DNA from: Streptomyces sp. NBC_01116
GTDB taxonomy: Bacteria > Actinomycetota > Actinomycetes > Streptomycetales > Streptomycetaceae
DNA: 64,000 bases
NCBI RefSeq assembly: GCF_041435495.1
Contig: NZ_CP108644.1
Coordinates: 186,001-250,000 of the forward strand
Direction: 5' to 3'
The position numbers were made by a program, and so were the translations under genes. Shown one piece after another: positions 38,794-51,200 of this stretch (within the stretch, counting starts at the first letter, position 1; every line of letters begins with the position of its first letter). Below the pieces are notes generated by a model. It was not told where the DNA came from, did no database searches, and worked only from the letters and a program-made list of their open reading frames with translations.

Positions 38794-40572
38794 ATGCGTC
38801 CCCTCCGCAGAAAAGCCGCCCTCGCCGCGGTGGTCGCCGCCGCCACCACGGCCACACTCCTCGCTCCCGGTGTCTCCGGCGCGGACACCACCGGTGCCAC
38901 GACCGTCGCCGCCACCGACCCCGACATCCTCGACGCGTGCGAGGACCGCCGCCCCGGGCCGGCCGACCCCGGCTCGTACGGCATGCAACTGGACGGCAGC
39001 TTCCGGCATCCCGCGCTCACCCCGGTCGACGAACAGAACGAGCACTCCTTCCCGGGCCGCAACAAGAAGTACGACACCCGTTCGTACATCAAGAACATGA
39101 AGGTCGAAGCCGCCTACGAGGGCGCCGACTTCACCCCCGACTACTTCCACACCTGGCAGAACATCGTCGACTTCGACGGCCGCCGCTACCTCTTCCAGTA
39201 CAGCCGCTCCGACGGCCGCGTCTACGACATCACCGACGTCAGAAAGGTCAAGGTGGTCGAGAGGATGAGCCGCGGGGACGTGGGCGGCGACGAGACCCGG
39301 GCGAACGGCGACTGGGCGGCGCACGACTACTGGGGCGCGTCCACCATCCAGTGGAACAAGAAGCTGAACGCGTACGTCATGGTCCAGAGCTTCGAGAGCA
39401 GACGCCAGATCTCGGAACTCTCCGACCACCCGCCCAAGGACAAGTTCAACAACCCGGAGGGCGTCGCGAAGTTGCGGGCCAAGCCGGGGCTCAAGGGGTT
39501 CAAGGTGTTCCGCCTGGACGGCCCCCGCAAGAAGGACTGGAAGCTGCTGACGACGGTTTCCACCGACTCCACCCAGGCAAACCCCCTGAACACCGACCCG
39601 GCCACGGCACAGCAGGGCTCCGGCTCGATCGACGTGCCGCACTGGACCGGCGAGAAGTACATGTTCATCGCCGCGGCACCGAACGACACCTACTCCGGCA
39701 CCGAGTACCCCACCAATCTGCACTCGGCGGGCTACCAGTCCTGGGACATGTCCGACCCGGCCCGCCCGAAGCTCCTCGACACCTGGCACCTGCCGGGCCA
39801 GCGCACCGGCGAGGAGGCCGCGTACCGGAACAACCCGCGCTGCGGGAACCGCACCAGTTGGATGGGCGCCCGGATGCCGCTCTTCCTCCCCAAGCCCGTC
39901 GAGCGGGGCGGACGCTACGCCTTCGCCGCCATGGGCGGCTACGGCCTGACGGTACTGGACGTCTCGAACCCCTCGGACATGAGGACCGTCAGCCACCTGG
40001 ACCTCCCTGCCTCCGTCGCGGGCACCGAGGGGGACAACATCGACGTCTCCCAGTACGAGAAGACCGGCATGATCTACTACTCGGGCTACCCGCTCACCGA
40101 GGACTGCTACGAGCCCTACAAGGACATCTACCAGATCGACGCACGGGACCCGAAGAAGCCCCGCGTCGTCGGCGTCCTCCCCCGCCCGACCCCGCCGAAG
40201 GCCGCCGGCATCGACGACTACTGCCAGCGCCGCGGCAGCTTCGGCCCCAAGCGCACCGGCTACTACACCAACCCGGGCCGACACACCTCCGGTGTCCTGA
40301 GCTACGGCTTCTACAACGCGGGCGTGCAGTTCTTCGACGTCTCCAAGCCCGCTTCGCCGGAGATATCGGCGTACTTCGTCCCGAAGGCGTACGGCCCCTC
40401 CACCGCGGACTACGCGTACGGCAACCAGACCCACGGCGTGTACGTGGAGTGGGACCGCAACATCGCATGGACGCTGACCAACCACGGCATCTACGCACTG
40501 TCCTCGCCGAAGGTCCTGGGCAAGCCGGACCTGAACGCCCCGGCGAAGCCGTTCCGCACCAGCGAGTTCTGA
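38794..40572 (+). CDS. secreted LVIVD-repeat beta-propeller protein
   Basis: This 592-residue protein opens with a twin-Arg-like basic start and a hydrophobic signal segment (MRPLRRKAALAAVVAAATTA then TLLAPGVSGAD). The mature part contains LVIVD-type blades: SWDMSDPARPKLLDTWHLPG, LTVLDVSNPSDMRTVSHLDL, IYQIDARDPKKPRVVGVLP and VQFFDVSKPASPEISAYFVP. It is therefore probably an extracellular beta-propeller. Its enzymatic role is not known. It is 71 nt downstream of kynU and 48 nt upstream of a permease in the same orientation, so it may capture or process an extracellular substrate for the pathway. No lipobox is present. Confidence 0.75.
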   Translation: MRPLRRKAALAAVVAAATTATLLAPGVSGADTTGATTVAATDPDILDACEDRRPGPADPGSYGMQLDGSFRHPALTPVDEQNEHSFPGRNKKYDTRSYIKNMKVEAAYEGADFTPDYFHTWQNIVDFDGRRYLFQYSRSDGRVYDITDVRKVKVVERMSRGDVGGDETRANGDWAAHDYWGASTIQWNKKLNAYVMVQSFESRRQISELSDHPPKDKFNNPEGVAKLRAKPGLKGFKVFRLDGPRKKDWKLLTTVSTDSTQANPLNTDPATAQQGSGSIDVPHWTGEKYMFIAAAPNDTYSGTEYPTNLHSAGYQSWDMSDPARPKLLDTWHLPGQRTGEEAAYRNNPRCGNRTSWMGARMPLFLPKPVERGGRYAFAAMGGYGLTVLDVSNPSDMRTVSHLDLPASVAGTEGDNIDVSQYEKTGMIYYSGYPLTEDCYEPYKDIYQIDARDPKKPRVVGVLPRPTPPKAAGIDDYCQRRGSFGPKRTGYYTNPGRHTSGVLSYGFYNAGVQFFDVSKPASPEISAYFVPKAYGPSTADYAYGNQTHGVYVEWDRNIAWTLTNHGIYALSSPKVLGKPDLNAPAKPFRTSEF

Positions 40573-40620
40573 GTCGCTTCCCCTCCCACCCCCGTCACCT
40601 TCCAGAAGGGCCCCACCGCC

Positions 40621-42060
40621 ATGGCCGCACCCAGCGACTCCACACCGCTCGCCCCTCCCTCCGAAGCCGACGGCGCCAGACCGTCGCCCGCCGGTGGAGG
40701 GCTGGTCCGCTCCCTCACCCACCGGCAGACCACCATGATCGGGCTGGGCTCCGCGCTCGGCACCGGACTCTTCCTCGGCTCCAGCACCGCGATATCCGTG
40801 GCCGGCCCCGCCGTGATCATCGCGTATGCGATCGGCGCGGTCCTGGTCGCCATCATCGCCGTCCTGCTCGGCGAGATGTCCGCCGCCCACCCGGTCCAGG
40901 GCTCCTTCGGCACCATCGCGCACCGCTACCTCGGCCCGTGGGCCGGGTTCCTCAGCCGCTACCTGTACTGGTTCAGCGCCGTCGTCGTCATCGGGACGGA
41001 GGTCGTCGCCTCCGCGCTCTACATCCGCTGGTGGTGGCCCGAGGTGCCGATGTCCGCGGCGATCCTGGTGATCGCCGCGATCGTCCTCGCGGTCAACATC
41101 ATCAGTGTGAAGTCCTTCGGCACCACGGAGTTCTGGCTCTCCAGCGTCAAGGTGGTCGCTCTCTGCGCGTTCATCCTCTGCGCCGCGCTGCTGGTCTTCT
41201 TCGGCCTGCCCGACACGGAGGCCTCCGGCTTCGCCAACCTCTCCGACGACGGTGGCTTCATGCCGCACGGCGTGGAATCCATCTGGCTGGCCATGTCCGT
41301 GGTGATGTTCGCGTACGCCGGGTTCGAGGTCGTCGCCATCGCCGCCGCGGAAGCGGTCGACCCGCAGCGCACCATCCGTACCGCGATGCGCCAGCTGGCC
41401 TGGCGGCTGAGCTTCTTCTACCTTCTCGCCATCACCCTGGTCCTCTCGCTGATCCCGTGGCGCAAGCTGGCGGAGGGCGACGGGAGCGTCGAGGCGAGCC
41501 CCTTCGTGCGGGTCTTCTCCGAGGTCGGGGTGCCGGCCGCGGCGACCCTCACCAACGCGGTCGTGCTCATCGCGGCCATGTCGGCCGCCAACGCCCACCT
41601 GTACGGCGCGTCCCGGCTGCTGCACTCGCTCGGAGACGACGGCCTGGCCCCGGCGCCGACGGCCAAGCTGAGCAGGCGCGGCGTCCCCGCGATCGCCCTG
41701 GCCGTCTCGTCCCTGGGCATCGCCGCCGCCGCCTTGCTGGCCTTCTACGACGTCAGCGGCCTCTTCACCATCATGATGTCGATCGCCATCTTCGCCGTCC
41801 TCCTGGTGTGGCTGCTGATCGTCGCCTCGTACATCGCCTTCCGACGCCACCGCAGGGCGAACCCCGAGGAGTTCACCGGATTCAGCGTTCCGGGCGGTGG
41901 CAAGCTGGCGGTCGTGGCCGTGGCCGGGGTGCTGGCCGTCGCCGCCACGGCGGTGAAGGTTCCCGACATGCGCCAGGCCGCCGGTATCGGCCTTGCCTTC
42001 ACCGCGGTGCTCTTCGCCTGCCACGGCCTGCTCACCTACCGCCGGACACGGCAGGAGTAG
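40621..42060 (+). CDS. APC-superfamily amino-acid permease
   Basis: This 479-residue permease has about 12 membrane helices. It shows the family opening LTHRQTTMIGLGSALGTGLF then LGSSTAISVAGPAVIIAYAI, the substrate-binding GSALGTGLF stretch in helix 1, and FAYAGFEVVAIAAAEAVDPQ in helix 6. It is nearest to the GABA/aromatic amino-acid transporter branch. Position at the end of the operon suggests uptake of kynurenine, tryptophan or a related aromatic amino acid; that substrate is inferred from context only. AGAAGG precedes ATG 40621 (weak). The operon ends here, before a bidirectional terminator. Confidence 0.82.
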   Translation: MAAPSDSTPLAPPSEADGARPSPAGGGLVRSLTHRQTTMIGLGSALGTGLFLGSSTAISVAGPAVIIAYAIGAVLVAIIAVLLGEMSAAHPVQGSFGTIAHRYLGPWAGFLSRYLYWFSAVVVIGTEVVASALYIRWWWPEVPMSAAILVIAAIVLAVNIISVKSFGTTEFWLSSVKVVALCAFILCAALLVFFGLPDTEASGFANLSDDGGFMPHGVESIWLAMSVVMFAYAGFEVVAIAAAEAVDPQRTIRTAMRQLAWRLSFFYLLAITLVLSLIPWRKLAEGDGSVEASPFVRVFSEVGVPAAATLTNAVVLIAAMSAANAHLYGASRLLHSLGDDGLAPAPTAKLSRRGVPAIALAVSSLGIAAAALLAFYDVSGLFTIMMSIAIFAVLLVWLLIVASYIAFRRHRRANPEEFTGFSVPGGGKLAVVAVAGVLAVAATAVKVPDMRQAAGIGLAFTAVLFACHGLLTYRRTRQE

Positions 42061-42272
42061 AGGGGCCGCCCGAACGGCACTCCCCTGCTCGTCCGACCCC
42101 CGACAGCTGAACGCCTCACCTCTCACACCCCGCGGGGCGTCGCCATCACCGGCGGCGCCCCGCGGGACGTCCCGACCACGAGGTCCCGGATCGTCGGTTC
42201 CGTGGGCGCGCCCCCTTCCCGACCCTCGCCCGGGTCGACCGGACACACGGATCGTCCCTGCGTGGCGGAAGA
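42061..42272. other. convergent intergenic region with terminator
   Basis: This region separates the permease and toxin stop codons. It contains the hairpin at 42130-42165 and no gene. No immunity gene sits here, where one would normally follow a polymorphic toxin's C-terminus. Confidence 0.6.
42130..42165. terminator. bidirectional stem-loop terminator
   Basis: CCGCGGGGCG (42130-42139) and CGCCCCGCGG (42156-42165) are perfect 10-bp arms, with GCC/GGC pairing inside the loop. It lies between two convergent genes and can serve both. Confidence 0.75.
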
Positions 42273-45200
42273 TCACCCCAGGTCGAGCGCGGCTCGGGCG
42301 TGCTCGTCGGGGAAGAGGCCGTCCCGGGCGACGTGGTCGCGCAGCTCCCGTTCGGTGAGCGGGTGGACGTTCCAGTACCGGCCCCAGTTGTCCTGGTAGT
42401 CCAGCGCCGGGTCGTGGCCGGGAAGGGAGTCCAGCGCCAACTGGGCGCCGCGCATGACCTCGTGGAACGAGTGGTGACCGGCCGACAGCGAGGTGGCGAT
42501 CATGCCGGCCCGGATCAGGCCGAGGTCCAGGTCGATCCCCCACCGGTCCCGCATCCGGGCGGCGTGCACCAGGAAGCGGTACGTCGAACCCGCCGTGCCC
42601 GTCAGGACCAGGCCCCCCGTGTCCTCGGACGTCCCTTGGAGGCCGGACGCCATCGCGAGGTCGTACACGGAGGAGGCGGGCATCCAGGTGAGCCCGAGCT
42701 CGTTCACCGCGTAGGGGCGCTCGGCCCGGCTCAGCGGCGGGCGTACGTCGTCGGGGTCGGTCTGGACCGCGTGCCGACGGGTGGCGCGGGCGAGCGCCGC
42801 CTGCTTCTCCGGTACGGAGAGGGTGTCGTCCAGATTCAACTCCGCCGCCAGCCGCTCCAGTTCGGCGCGGCCCTCCGCCTGGCGGCGGCTGGGCCGCTCC
42901 TCCTCGATCACCGGGTTCGGGTCCTCCCTGCCCCCGAGCATCTCCGGCACCAGGTCGCTGGAGATGCCCTGGAACAGGAAGGTCGTCAGCTCCCTCAGGT
43001 TGCCGGTCCGCAGCATCTGCTGGAGGACGGGCCTGCTGGTTCCGACCGTTCCGGGCATGCTCGGGTTCTCGCTGCCGAAGGTGTCGAGGGCGCGCGGGTA
43101 CTGCTGCCGCGCCCGGTCCCACGCGGCGCGCGCCATCTTCCGGAACTCCTCCGTCACCGCCTCGTTCTCGGCGAGGTGTTCGGCCAGTCGGCGCTCGAAG
43201 GCGACGGATTCCTCGGCGTACCGGATGCGCGCCCGGACCCATGCGGGGACCGGCACACCCCGGTCGGGGCTGGGCGTCGCGGAGCGGCGGGCGGGGCGGG
43301 AGGAGTCCCGGCCGGAAGGGGTGGCAACGGAGGCGGTGGTGTCGGGGCGCGTGGGCGGGGTCCCGGTGGCCGGGTCCGTACCGGCGGGCCGCGGGACCCC
43401 GGGGGCGGGCTCCGCGGTCGGTCGGGGCGGCGCGGGCGGTTCGGTGCGGGGCGGCTCTCCGGCGGGCGCGGGGCGGCCCGGTGCGGGTGGCGAGGTGTGC
43501 CGGTGGTCATCGATGTCGACGGTCACCAGCCGTCCCCGGTCCGGGTCGGTGGCGCGACGGACCCGCCGGGCGTCCAGGGTGAGTGTGAAGTCGGCGAGCC
43601 GGACGTGCGGGCCCGGGGTGCCTTCCTGGAAGGTCCTCAGCAGTCGGCCCAGCCGGTCCGCGAGCGCCTTGCCGACCGCCTCGGCCCGCTTCTGGCCGCC
43701 GACCCGGGAGCGGTTGCCGTGTCCGGTGACGGTGACCGCGGGCAGGGGCAGGCCGTTGGCGTGGTTCCACAGGCCGGTGCGGGCCAGGGACAGGGCCAGG
43801 GCGTCCAGGTTCTCGTCGGCGTCCGGCGACGGTGTGTGCTGCTGCTCGGCGAACCGTACGGTCCGCTGGTCCGGGCGGAGCGCGTGGCCGTGCAGGGCGA
43901 CCGTGGTGAGCGGATTGGAGACGGCGGGTGAACGCTCCGACAGCAGCGCCGCGTTGACCTCGTGGGCCGACTCGCCGGGGCGCTTGCTGTAGGCCCGGAA
44001 GAACCACTGGTCCTTGTCTTCCCCTACCGGTGCGGCGGACCGCACGGCGTCCCGGGCGCGGGCGCGGGCCTGGTCCACCTCACGCTGGGCCAGGGCGTGT
44101 TCGGGACGGTCCTCGGTGAAGTACCACCGCACGTGCTCGGCCTCGTGGACGGCGGCCAGGGCCCGGGCCGTGCGCGCGAACGATTCCAGGCGGGCGACCT
44201 CCGCCGGGGCCGCCCCGTCACGCCGGGCGGTCGCGGCGCGGCCTTCCGACTCCTGTGCCAGTCGGTTCAGTCGGGCCTCGTCGTAGCGGTCGAGGTTCTC
44301 GTCGACGACCGCGTCGAGCTGGTCGGCCGGGATCGGTGTGCGGGAGTGGGTCTCGTTCTCCAGAGTGATCTGGTGGGTACCGTCCTCGGCGGCCAGCACC
44401 ACCTGGGCGAAGTGGTACGGGGCGTGCGGACCGACCGGGTCGCCGGGCTTGGCGTGGTTGTGGGTGAACAGCTGGGCGCCGCCGTCGTTCGTGGTGCTGA
44501 CCGACTGGATCAGATAGCCCTCGCCGACCTCCGCCCAGGCGAACTGGTTGACCCCGGCACGGGCGGCGGCCTGTGTCAACGGTCCGCGCCGCGCGTTGTC
44601 CTGGGTGTGGCTGAGTGCTCGACCGTATGCCTCGCCCGGGGTGGGCGCGCCCACCACTCCGCCGGTGAAGCGCGGGTCCCGGCCCGCCTGTCGGACGGCC
44701 CAGTCAGGAGTGACCCCGGTGGCCGGGCGGTTGCCGTGGGCGACCTCCGCCAGCGCCTGGGCCAGGTGGTGGGTGCCGGTGACCTCCCGGCCGTGCAGTC
44801 CGTTGACCGGGGCCGTGGCGACCGTACCGTCGGGGGCGCGGAAGGCGAGGTGGGAGAGCGGCGCGGCATCCGTCCCGGCGACCATCCGGGCGAAGTCCCG
44901 GGTGAAAGCGTGCTCGGAGGCTCCGGAGCCGGTGAGGAACCGGGGCTCCACCCGGAACAGCGGTTCGCCGGGCGTGCCGTCCTCCTGGTCGAGCACCACG
45001 CGCACCGACGGATCTGCCTCCAGCCGCACTCCGGCTCCGGCGGCGGCCAGGCGGGCCGAGGAGCGCTCGATCGCCGTACGCGTGGCGTACACCTGCCGGC
45101 CCCGGCCGGTGGTGTCGTCCCCGGCCGAGAGCAGCGCGACCGTCCGGTCCTCGGAGATGTGCAGCGGCGGCCGGTCGGCGGCGGGGACGGCCCTCGGAGT

Positions 45201-48200
45201 CTGGTGGGGCAGGACCAGCGAGGGCCCCTCGGTCCTCTCCGCCGTCCGGACTTCGCCGACCGTCCGGGGCCCGGTCCCGGTGAACAGCACTCCGGTGCCG
45301 CTGTCGTCGAGGACCTCGTAGGCGCGGGTGGCCAGAGGGCGGGGGCGCAGCGCGTCGACCCGGCGTTCGAACTGGGCGAGGTCGGCCAGCCGGTCGAACT
45401 CGGCGTCGCCGTCGCTGGTGGAGCCGCTGTCGCTCCCGTCGTCGCTGTCGGGGCCGTCGTCGGTGTCACTGTCACCGCTGCCGAGGTCACGGGCGCCGGG
45501 CAGTCCGGGCTCCCGCGGTGGCGGGGGCGTGGTCCAGTCCGGCCCGGCTTCCCCGGCCCGCCGGTGCACCACGAGGTGGGCCGCCCCGGTGGTGGGATGG
45601 GTGGCGATCTCCGCCGGTCCCAGCGGGTACCAGACCGGGCGCGCTGTCGTGCCGGCCACCAGATCGGCGACCTGTGCGGCGAACGCCGGAGGCAGGGCGA
45701 GGACGATGTCCGCGCCGGCCGGCCGCCGGGAGTCGTACGAGATGATCCGGGCCATCTCCTCGGCGTCACGCACCACGAAGGTGCGCCACGGCGTGACGAT
45801 CTCGACGCCACCGCCCTCCGCCGCCCCGGCCACGAACAGGTACGGCTTGCGCCACTCCGGGCTCTGCACGGCCGCTCGGCCGGAACGCTCGGCGAGGTAC
45901 GAGTCCGGAGCCGGAAGGCCCCGGTTCGCCCCGGTGAAGTCGCGTCCCGCCGGGCTCCGGTCCGCGTCACGCAACTGGGTCTCCTCGGCGAGGGCGTCCC
46001 GCCGGGTCTCGATCTGCCGGTCGACGAAGTAGCCGGCGAGGTCGTCGGCGGTCGCCAGATCGTCCGACGACGCCTCCAGCGCCAGCGCTCCCAGGTCCAG
46101 GACGTCCTGGTTGCTCACCCGGGCCCTGAGCGGCAGGTGCAGGACGTGCCGGACGAGGCCGGCCAGCCCGTCGCGGATCGGACGGCCGCCCGCCGCCTCC
46201 TCGACCAGCTCGTAGAGGGCTTGGGAGGTCTCCTGGAGCCGGGCGCGCGGAGCCCTGTTCCACTGCGGTCCGAACACCGCCGTCAGCCACTCGGGGTCGG
46301 CCTGGATCGGGGGGTCCTCCTCGCCCTCGGAGTCGCCCTCGGAGTCGTAGTCGGAGTCGGTTTCGCTGTCGGACCCGGTGCCGGTGCGGATGCCGGTGCT
46401 CTCGTGCGGCTGCGTCAAGGGCTGGGGCCGGGTCCGGGGCTCCGCGCCGGACAGCGTGCTGAGTTCGTACGCCTCTTCCTCCCCGGACAGCCCTGGAAGG
46501 TCGCCGTCCGCGGGCGCCTTCGGTGATTCCGGGGCCTCCGGCTTCGGTGTGGGCGTTTTCGGCTTCGGGGCCGGGTCCGGGGCCGGGACCGGGGCCGGGG
46601 TCCGGAGGAGCAGCGGTACGAAGTCCCCTCCCCGGCGGCGGAGTCGGAGGTGGGGCGCGTCGGCGGAGGGGCCGGCGTAGGTGTGGGCGGTGCCGTTCTC
46701 CTCGATCAGGGTGACCGTGGCGCCGGTCGCCTTCGCCGCCCACTCGGCCACCGCGCGGTCGGCGTCCGGTCCCCACGGGGCGTTGGCGAGGTGGCGGCGC
46801 AGCCGGCCGTCGAGGGCGTCCTGGCTGAGGGCGGGAGCGCCCTTTCGGCCCCCGGGCGGCGGGGGCGAGAACAGCGTGTCGCGGTCCGACCGCTCACCGG
46901 GGAGGCCGTTCAGGCGCATCAGCTGGGCGGGCGACGCTCCGGCGCGGGTGCGGAGCCGGGCCGCCGCCCGCGGGTCGCGGCCGGGCTGCTGGGCGGCGTG
47001 GCGCAGGGCCGTGGAGAGCGCCGCGAAGAAGCCGTTGCCCCGGCCCGCCGGAGCGCCCTGGGTGTAGGTGGCGCTGTCGGGTGCGGTGAGGAGTCCGTCG
47101 CGGTCCAGGCGGTAGCGCGGGCCGTCGGCGTCGGCGGGCGGCAGCCAGGGCGGGGTGGCGTGGCTGCGGTGGGCGGGCGGCTTCGGGGCGGTCTCCGTAC
47201 TTCCTGAGGGTGCGCCGGTGGCCGGCGGGGCGGGCAGCGCGGTGGTGGGAGGCGGCACCGTGCCGGGCGCCAGCACGGCGGAGAAGAAGCCGCCCGCGGC
47301 GAAGAGCACCGGGCCCGGGGCCGGGTCGGCGGTCGCCGGGTCGGCGCCGTGCGGGAGGAACATCTGCCGGCGCCCCTCCCCCGTCACCACCGTCACCGGG
47401 GTGCCCAGGACCCGTGCCGCGAGTGCGGGCAGCACGTCCACGCCACCGTGGTCGCCCGCCCGGCGCTCGGGCGGGGCCGGGTCTCCGGCGTCCGGGGTCC
47501 CCCCCGTGGGTTCGGCCGTGAACGGGCGGTACAGGGCCGCCGTGGCCAGCGCCACCCGTTGTGCCGGGCTCGGCCAGAAGGTCTGCGGAAGCCGGCCGAA
47601 CGTGTCGAACTCCGCTTGCTGAGCAGCCGTCAGGTCGATTTTGGCGTAGTCCAGTTCGGCCTGGGTGAAGGTGTCCGCCGCGTCCAGGGCCAGACCGTCG
47701 AGCAGGTCCTCGTTGCCGTCGTCGGCCAGCGCCCAGGCGAGCCGGTCGCGCACGGCGTCGACGGCCTCGGCGGTGACGGCCGGGTCCCCGGGGTCGGCCG
47801 TGAACCGGTCGGCGAGGTCCGCGTCGAGCAGGAAGGGCAGCTTGCCCCGGTTCTGGGCCGTCGTGAGCAGTGCGTGGAAGAACGAGGCCCCGTCGTGCGG
47901 TACTTCGTGCACCTCGTGCACCGTGTGCCCGTCCGGCGAGGTGAGGGTGCGCGGGGCGGAGTCGGTGGCGTCGGTGACCGTGTACGGCTCCGGCGCCTCG
48001 GAGCGCCAGTCGGGCTCGGTGTACTCCTGCGGCACGTCCTTCACCGGCACCGAGCCGGAACCCTGGTGGTGGGCGGTGAGGCGGGCGGCGGCGAGGTGGA
48101 GGCGGTGGTGGTCCTTCGCGGCGGCGTCCAGGCGCTGCTGCCAGCGGCGTACCTCGTCGCGGGCCGCCTGCCAGGCGGTGACGGCCGGGGACTCGGCGAG

Positions 48201-51200
48201 GGCCCGGGGCAGGACCGTGGTCCGGTCGTCGTCCCCGAGCGCGGCCTGCTCCTCGGGGCTCAGGCCGAGCCAGGTCTCCCGGGTCCTGGCGCGGGCGTCG
48301 TAGTAGTTCTTCTCGGCGGTGGCGAGGTCGGCCGCCGCCTTCGCCTGGTCGTCCCAGGCCGTGCGGGCCTCGTCGGGGAAGGTGGTGTCGTCCAGGAGGC
48401 CGTAGTCGCGGGCGATGTCCTCGCGGAGCCAGACCAGGGCGGTGGTCCCGGCCTCCACGGCGCGCGGGCCGCGCTCGGGTTTGCCGAGGGCCTGGATCGG
48501 GCGGCTGTCGGTGACCCGGTGGTCGACCTCGGCCACCGAGAGCCAGCTGACGGGAACCGCGAAGAGCATGCTGCGGTCGGTGAGGACCTTGACGTGGGTG
48601 CCGAGCGTGGTGTCGGTGGCGCCCCTGAGCGCGGTTGCGTCGTTGGCGCCGCCGATCGGGACCGTGGCGCCGGGGTTGGTCACGCCCGCGTTGCTGTTGC
48701 CCGCCAGCGGCGACGTACTGACCGCCCCCTCGACGTTGTCGGTGATGCCGGCGTCCAGCGCGTCGCCGGTCTTGCGCCGCTGCATGGCCTCCATGCGCGG
48801 CTTGTTCTCCACGGCCAGCAGCCGGGCGCCGGCCCGGTGCATCTTGGCGTAGAGACGGGAGTCGGCGGTGTGGGACTGGCCGAGGAGGCGGGCGGAGGAC
48901 TGGGTGGGCAGCGGCGAGCCGTCGGCCCCGAGCGCCTCGCGGAAGCCCGCGGTCAGGCCGACCTGGGAGGTGGCCTCCTGCTGGGCCTGGGCCGGGGCGG
49001 TACCGAGGCCCGTGAGCGGGGTGTGGCGGGCCATCCGTACGCGTTCGGCGAGCGTGGCGCCCGTGTGCCGCTCGCCGAGATCCAGGTCACCGGGGAAGCC
49101 GTCGGCGCGGGCGGTGGCGAGGGTGAGGGCATCCTGCACGTTGGCCGAGCCGAGGATGTCCACGGCGAGGATGCCGGAGCCGATCACATCGTCGAAGGGC
49201 AGGATGTCCGGGTCCCGCTCGCCGGTCTCCCGGTCCGTGGTCCGCCAGCGGGCGATGGACTCCGGCCGTGCCTGATCAGCCGTCAGCACGCGGACCGCAC
49301 GCGTCGGTTCGGGCACATCCTGTTCGGTGAGCACGCCGTCGGCGCCATCGCCGTCCGGGGTGAGCAGGCTCGCCGGGAGGATTTCGTTGAGGCTGCCGAC
49401 GGGGGCGGTGGCGGTGGGGCCGAGCGGTTTCCCGGACGCGTCCACCAGCGTGGCCGTCAGGGTGTACGTGGTCACGATCTCGGCGTGCGCCTGGGTGGTG
49501 GCGATGTTGGGCATCGCCGTACTGCCGACCGCCTCGGTCACGTTGCTCGACCGCTGTTTGGCCGCGGTGCCCTGGAGGGCCGGATTGGCGACCAGTACCC
49601 CGCTGCCCGCGGCGCGTTCGCCCGCGCTGAGCGTCGCGTCGGCGCCGCGGTCCTGGGACCGGCCGTCGACGTCGTCGCGGGCGGTGGTGCGGTAGTCCTC
49701 CAGCTCGTAACCCGTACGGAGCCGTTCCACGGTGGTGGTGACCGGCGTCAGGGTGAGCCGCAGCTGTCCCGGGCTGCCGCCGACCGGCAGGTGGTGCGGG
49801 CTCGTCCAGCTGCGGTAGTGGACCGGCAGCGCCATCCCGTCGGTGGTCAGCTCGTGCACATGGGAGCGGAGGAAGTCCGGTGAGAGGCGCTGGAGCACCT
49901 GCTCCCGGTCGTGCGAGGGCACGCCCATCCTCTCCAGCTGCCCCATCAGCTGCTGCGCCACCCGGCTCGCGTCGAGTTGGCCGCTGGGGTGGGAGGGGAA
50001 GTGGCGGCGGCGCAGGAAGGGGGGCAGCCGGTAGCCGCCGCCGAGGTTGGCCGGTGTGCGGGTGCCGAGGCCGTCGGGGGCGAGTCCGGCCTCGATGGCG
50101 TCCTGCATCGGCAGGTGGAACATCACCGCGTCGCGGATGCGCAGGAGCGCGGCGGCGGCCCGGCGCGGGGAGAGGCCGCGCCCCAGCCGGTCGGAGATCC
50201 GGCCGGCCGCGGCGCTGATCCGGCTCCCGGAGCGGGTGCCGACCGCCCCCATCGCGGCTGTCCAGCGGTCCCGTACGGCCACGGTCTCGGCGGCGTCGGC
50301 GACCACCAGGTACATCCGCCCGGCGTAGCTGAGGGTGGTGTTGCGGCCCCGGGTGAGGGTCTGGGAAACGCTGCGGCCCTTGCCCCAGGCGTACTGGAGG
50401 GCGGTCGAGTACGCACCCACGACCGCCTGTTGACCGGGTGCCTGCTGCACCGGCGTCACGGCGCCCTGGAGTCCGAGGGTGGTCCGGGAGCCGCTGCCGG
50501 AGGTGCCGGCGACGCGGTGTTCGTTGCCGATAGTGGCTTCGAGACTGCCCGGCTTCGGGTCGCTCTTGACGCGTACGTTGTCGAGTTCGCCCCGGACCGC
50601 CGCCTTGAGGTAGTGGGTCGAGAAGGGGCCCGCGCCGGTGAGCCCGGTGATGCGGGAGCCGAACGGGCCGAGGTACTGGCCGAGTTGCCCGGCGACGCCG
50701 AGGTTGGCCATGGCCCGGCGCAGGGCGGTGCGGATCGGGGTGCCGGGCGCGCTGACGTGCCAGGAGGTGCCGGTGGCGCGGTCGGCGGTGTCCTGGACGA
50801 GCCGCTGGCGCTGCTCGCCGCCCTCGGCGCTGAGGACCACGTGCGGGGCGCTGAGCAGCTTGTTCACGAGCTGCCGGTCGGACGCGCTTGTCCGGGGCAG
50901 GGGCCGTGTGCCGTCGAGGAGTTGGTCCGCGTCGGTGGAGGAGAGGGGACGCGGCACGGGTGCGGGTGCCGGCGCGGGGCCGGTGGCCGGAGGGTCGGCG
51001 GGGGCGTGGCGGTCGGAGCCGTGGGCGGCCGGGACGGCCAGCTCGACCCGGCCGACGGTCTCGGTCCCCCGGGTGAACAGCGGGCGCTCCCCGACCTTGC
51101 TGACGAAGACGCCCGCGCCCAGCAGCCCCACCGAGACCAGCCGGGTCCAGCCGCGCGGGCGGCGGTGGCCCTCGAAGGTGGCGCCCAACTCCACCTGGTA

